From IMG/VR virus record IMGVR_UViG_3300009366_001444, positions 1-24,719 of that record: a stretch of 24,719 bases of DNA; one strand, 5' to 3'. Under the pieces are notes generated by a model. It worked only from the letters and a program-made list of their open reading frames with translations, was not told the DNA's origin and made no database searches. Position numbers and translations under genes: made by a program. Origin of the DNA: a virus. Of this stretch, positions 21,799 to 24,719 are shown one piece after another (position 1 is the stretch's first letter; every line of letters begins with the position of its first letter).

Positions 21799-22908
21799 TT
21801 ACCTTTCTCCTAAAATCATCTCAATATCAATAATATGTTTATCACGAATTATAGTAAATACAACTTTATCATTTATCTTTTTATTAGCCACAATAGTAGC
21901 AAGTTTATTGATTAGGACTTTTACACCATCAATCTTCAAAATAATATCCCCAGCTTTTAAAATACCAACAGCTGGGCTATCAGTGACTACCTCGGTTACA
22001 AACGCCCCTACACCACTAATATAATCTTTCATATCTTCTTTGTTAACTTTACGAAACATTATACCAACAAATGGTCGTTTAATCTTTTCACCAGTCTTTA
22101 GTCGTTCAATAACATTTTTCGCATAAGTACCATCAATAGCAAAACCAAGACCTATACTTCCTGATGAAGATCCACCACTACCTGTAACAATCATAGTATT
22201 GATACCAATTACATCTCCATGTAAATTAAACAACGGCCCACCTGAATTTCCCGGATTGATAGAAGTATCTGTTTGAACAAATGGAACAAATGGTGCTGCT
22301 GATGGAACTATTCTATTTAATGCAGAAACATTTCCAAAAGTTGCAGTAAATGATAGTCTCATAGGTGAACCAATAGCAATAACTCTATCACCAACTTCTG
22401 GTATATCACCCCATGAAACAAATTCAAAAGTCTTTTTAGCTTCAGATGCACCCAATTTAATTTTCAATAAAGCAATATCAGAAGCTTTATCATAATTGAT
22501 TAAATCTGTTTCATACTTAGAACCATCTTTGAATGTAACAAAAGCCATTCCTCTGTTATTGGTAATATTATCAACAACATGAAAATTTGTAATTACATAT
22601 CCATCAGCACTAACTACAAAACCCGATCCACCTCGTGGTAGTTCATCACCTTTACCAGGTGGTAATTGATCTTGTGGTCTATCACGAAACTTGAAATTAC
22701 CATCAGGACCTGGATTCTGTGGTGATGGTTGTCGCGGTACCATTTGAGTAGCTACGGAATATGATTCAGCCGATACTTCTACAACAGCTGGCATAATTTT
22801 TGAAATAGTCGTTGTTACATAATCATGTTTTGCAAATACAGGTGTTGAATAAAACAAAAATGTTGCTAAAGTAATAGTCATAATTGTGGTTATAGCTTTT
22901 TTATACAT
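21799..22908 (-). CDS. HtrA/DegP-like periplasmic serine protease with one PDZ domain
   Basis: 369 aa from ATG 22906-22908 (GGAG seven bases upstream), where a signal peptide begins (MYKKAITTIM, cleavage near VFAKH). The trypsin-like triad is complete: H110 (VITNFHVVD), D144 (ASDIALLKI) and S222 (PGNSGGPLF). A single PDZ domain follows (about 275-369, with VGAFVTEV and AGDIILKIDG). DegP has two PDZ domains, so this is a DegS/short-HtrA layout, but with a cleavable signal rather than a lasting anchor as far as can be seen. It would act in the host periplasm on misfolded or regulatory proteins. The 123-aa secreted protein upstream is ten bases away. Confidence 0.9.
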   Translation of the reverse strand: MYKKAITTIMTITLATFLFYSTPVFAKHDYVTTTISKIMPAVVEVSAESYSVATQMVPRQPSPQNPGPDGNFKFRDRPQDQLPPGKGDELPRGGSGFVVSADGYVITNFHVVDNITNNRGMAFVTFKDGSKYETDLINYDKASDIALLKIKLGASEAKKTFEFVSWGDIPEVGDRVIAIGSPMRLSFTATFGNVSALNRIVPSAAPFVPFVQTDTSINPGNSGGPLFNLHGDVIGINTMIVTGSGGSSSGSIGLGFAIDGTYAKNVIERLKTGEKIKRPFVGIMFRKVNKEDMKDYISGVGAFVTEVVTDSPAVGILKAGDIILKIDGVKVLINKLATIVANKKINDKVVFTIIRDKHIIDIEMILGER

Positions 22909-22918
22909 ACTGTTACTC

Positions 22919-23290
22919 CTATTTGGGGCTATATAATTTAATATTATTTCCACCAATCACACAACTTCTATCTATTTCTTTGTATACAAACACAATCGCC
23001 CATTGATTATTGGAAGGGTTCATCCATAAATGTGTTTCTATTATTTCTTTATGTCGATCCCCATTTACTAAACCTTTTGCCGCTATATTCATATGATAGT
23101 CATTATTCACCATATTGTTAATAAAATCTCTTGTATTACAATAAAGCATAATATCACTTAGTGGTTTTATTTGTTCTAGTTTTTTTGTTTTTTTACTACC
23201 AAACATACCATACTCTGGCGTTAATGGCCCAGCAGTCACGATGGTGTTAACAAAAAACAATAATAAAAACATTAAAAATACTTTTTTCAT
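22919..23290 (-). CDS. Small secreted protein, unknown
   Basis: 123 aa with a clear signal peptide (MKKVFLMFLLLFFVNTIVTA). The mature part has two cysteines near positions 51 and 110 that could form a disulphide, and the ending NNQWAIVFVYKEIDRSCVIG follows a pattern (aromatic, then C and GG) seen in a small family of phage and bacterial exported proteins of unknown function. Ten bases upstream of the HtrA-type protease, so it may be a partner or substrate in the periplasm. ATG overlaps the FmdB-like stop. Confidence 0.72.
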   Translation of the reverse strand: MKKVFLMFLLLFFVNTIVTAGPLTPEYGMFGSKKTKKLEQIKPLSDIMLYCNTRDFINNMVNNDYHMNIAAKGLVNGDRHKEIIETHLWMNPSNNQWAIVFVYKEIDRSCVIGGNNIKLYSPK

Positions 23291-23556
23291 TCTCTTACCT
23301 CTATTTTATTTTTAGGATATTTTTTTTTAATTTCTCTTAACCTGTCATTAAATTCATTTGATGGTTTTTGTAAACCTTTTGTTGTTTCAAGTTTGAAAGG
23401 ATCACCTAGATTTGGTGACGCAATAACTCTCTTAATATATCCAATATGATAACAAACTGGACACGGTTCTTTTAATGGTGTGTCTCTCTTTGCAATTGTA
23501 TGTTGTTGTTCAAATTCATGTGAACAATTATTACATTCAAAATTATATATTGGCAT
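23287..23556 (-). CDS. FmdB-like zinc-ribbon protein
   Basis: 89 aa. MPIYNFECNNCSHEFEQ (C8, C11) and EPCPVCYH (C32, C35) are the CxxC-CxxC ribbon of the FmdB family of putative regulatory proteins, which are common in marine T4-like phages. The tail is basic (NDRLREIKKKYPKNK). Its start overlaps the SprT-like stop (TAATG) and its end overlaps the secreted gene start. Role unknown, probably nucleic-acid or protein binding. Confidence 0.83.
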   Translation of the reverse strand: MPIYNFECNNCSHEFEQQHTIAKRDTPLKEPCPVCYHIGYIKRVIASPNLGDPFKLETTKGLQKPSNEFNDRLREIKKKYPKNKIEVRE

Positions 23557-23954
23557 TATATGCTAACTCCTAAAGGTATTTCAAATTGTGCTAATTTAGC
23601 TTTCCATTTCCAAAACGTTTTACCATGATCTGATTTATATAAATTCATCCATTGCCATTGGTGAATCATTTCATGGGCTAATGTGTAAAGAAATTCATTT
23701 TTATTAAAAAACTTTTTGTTTATTGAAAGTGTAGCATATATGTTTCCATAGCTATCTTCAAATGGAATATGTTCCGCATGACAACCTTGCTTTCTTTTTA
23801 TTTCAATATCATTAAATGGATGTATATTATTATTGAATATTTCGGAATTAAATATATTAAACCATCTTGTTATTATACTTTTCGTTGGTACAAATTCATC
23901 TTGTATTTGTTTTCGTATTTCCTGAATGATATAGTTATCTTTAGAAATATACAT
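23556..23954 (-). CDS. SprT-like zinc metalloprotease
   Basis: 132 aa. Zinc motif LAHEMIHQWQW (H94, E95, H98) and DHGKTFWKWK (third ligand H110) are the SprT/Spartan-like pattern; the N-terminal half has WFNIFNSEIFNNNIH, also typical. Spartan proteins cut proteins crosslinked to DNA, and phage members are small like this one; whether it does so here is inference. Coupled to the FmdB-like gene downstream. Confidence 0.85.
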   Translation of the reverse strand: MYISKDNYIIQEIRKQIQDEFVPTKSIITRWFNIFNSEIFNNNIHPFNDIEIKRKQGCHAEHIPFEDSYGNIYATLSINKKFFNKNEFLYTLAHEMIHQWQWMNLYKSDHGKTFWKWKAKLAQFEIPLGVSI

Positions 23955-23966
23955 TCAAGATCCTCC

Positions 23967-24281
23967 TTATTGTTGACTTTCGGGTCTGCCGCTTACCTTT
24001 CGTTTTACAATTACAGATGGTTGACCGCTTTCTGCTGTTATTTTTTTAGCAGTAAAATCTTTCTCTACTTTATATTGACAACTAATTTCATTACCAAAAA
24101 ACGTAGCTGTATAAACAAAACTATCCCATTTTAATTTCAAAGGAAAATCAGAAACCGATTCTACTTCTACTGTAATATACTTTTCTTTAAATGCTTCTAT
24201 AACAGTAGCATCATATTGTTTGGATTTCTTTTTCCCTTTTTGGAGATAATTAATAGTTGTTTTTAATTTTGATTCATCCAT
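23967..24281 (-). CDS. Hypothetical phage protein (104 aa)
   Basis: 104 aa, basic: MDESKLKTTINYLQKGKKKS, then EVESVSDFPLKLKWDSFVYT and YKVEKDFTAKKITAESGQPS, with a basic tail (KRKVSGRPESQQ). Probably a small beta fold with strands around 35-80. No family recognised. In the operon between the DUF-like gene upstream (three bases away) and the SprT-like protease. Confidence 0.68.
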   Translation of the reverse strand: MDESKLKTTINYLQKGKKKSKQYDATVIEAFKEKYITVEVESVSDFPLKLKWDSFVYTATFFGNEISCQYKVEKDFTAKKITAESGQPSVIVKRKVSGRPESQQ

Positions 24282-24284
24282 TTT

Positions 24285-24719
24285 TTATACCTTTCTATAT
24301 AAATCTGGAAATGCTTCTAAGACTAATTTTTCAGTTAATCCATTTACTTTAAGTTTCTTTTTTAACATTTGTTCAAAAATCATTGACTCGGCAGGATGCA
24401 TAGACTCTAACACTTGAATCAACAATTCAGTCATTCGTTTTTCAGATACACCTTGTGATTTTGGATGTCCGATAGCAAATACAGTACATTTTTGCATTTC
24501 CATAAGAAGGTTTGAAGGATTTAAACCTATTGGTGCATCATCTGGAACATATGACGGGAATTCTTTTCCAAAATGCCATTTAATATTAGGATCAAATGTT
24601 CCTTGTAAAACTGCTTTAAACATAGCGTTATCTTTTTGTTCTTTTAAAAAAACCAATTTGGCTTTTCTTGATTTTAACTTTTCAAATTCTTCAAATAACT
24701 CTGATAGATATTTTGTCAT
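24285..24719 (-). CDS. Conserved marine T4-like phage protein (DUF6433-like)
   Basis: 144 aa, with ATG at the very edge of the window. The start (FEEFEKLKSRKAKLVFLKEQ), VLQGTFDPNIKWHFGKEFPS, APIGLNPSNL and a helical second half (MTELLIQVLESMHPAESMIF, then LVLEAFPDLYRKV) follow a family I associate with T4-like phages infecting marine bacteria, of unknown function. Charged coiled-coil ends suggest it binds other proteins. An in-frame start further upstream outside the window is possible. Confidence 0.68.
   Translation of the reverse strand: MTKYLSELFEEFEKLKSRKAKLVFLKEQKDNAMFKAVLQGTFDPNIKWHFGKEFPSYVPDDAPIGLNPSNLLMEMQKCTVFAIGHPKSQGVSEKRMTELLIQVLESMHPAESMIFEQMLKKKLKVNGLTEKLVLEAFPDLYRKV

Noticed and set aside
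1-24719. CRISPR array, insertion sequence or integrase
   Set aside because: No regularly spaced repeats, transposase or integrase motifs were seen on either strand.

Overview
This window is a compact, AT-rich stretch of a T4-like (contractile-tailed) phage genome. The evidence is a run of baseplate and hub genes (gp48, gp53, gp27, gp5, a PAAR tip, gp4, gp54, gp26/gp51), a gp32-type single-strand DNA-binding protein, a probable gp33 late-transcription co-activator, and T4-style late promoters (TATAAATA). The style, with FmdB-like, SprT-like, ClpP-like, SleB and PurS proteins, is that of marine T4-like phages. The circularly permuted two-piece tmRNA and the SbmA/BacA-like transporter point to an alphaproteobacterial host, perhaps SAR11-like. 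The host assignment is inference; no host gene is visible.

Layout. (1) 1-780, minus: a HAD 5'-nucleotidase with a T4 capsid-targeting-like N-terminus and a small coiled-coil protein, behind a sigma70-like early promoter. (2) 909-6252, minus: late baseplate operon gp48 > gp53 > gp27 > gp5 > unknown 334 aa > PAAR tip, with stop/start overlaps. (3) 6304-11344, plus: gp4, a conserved protein, gp54, gp26, gp51 in the -1 frame, and a tape-measure-like protein ending in a muramidase domain. Two face-to-face late promoters at 6266-6295 serve blocks 2 and 3, and a strong hairpin at 11346-11367 separates block 3 from the convergent gp32. (4) 11375-14058, minus: gp32, gp33-like, ClpP-like protease, SleB-type hydrolase preceded by a small membrane protein (holin candidate), and a small basic protein behind its own early promoter. 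(5) 14193-14612, minus: a 26-aa membrane ORF and the permuted tmRNA with its own late promoter. (6) 14608-16577, minus: small early genes including a dNMP kinase and PurS, behind a third copy of the early promoter. (7) 16778-19690, minus: a metabolic/transport cargo block of SbmA/BacA-like transporter, zinc-ribbon protein, an odd tRNA and an aldehyde dehydrogenase. (8) 19706-24719, minus: a tight operon with metallophosphoesterase, RecB-like nuclease, HtrA-type periplasmic protease, a secreted small protein, FmdB-like and SprT-like proteins and conserved phage hypotheticals.

Three things stand out. The phage carries a complete permuted two-piece tmRNA (tag ADSYEYAMAA) a little over 1 kb from a ClpP-like protease whose catalytic triad is intact, which suggests a phage-run ribosome-rescue and proteolysis set. 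The gp26 and gp51 reading frames are joined by a textbook -1 frameshift signal (T TTT TTC with an SD-like GGAGGG ten bases upstream, followed by a stop). An SbmA/BacA-type peptide transporter and an aldehyde dehydrogenase flank a class II tRNA whose anticodon reads UGU. Family names come from recognised motifs and residue patterns only; no database search was run.
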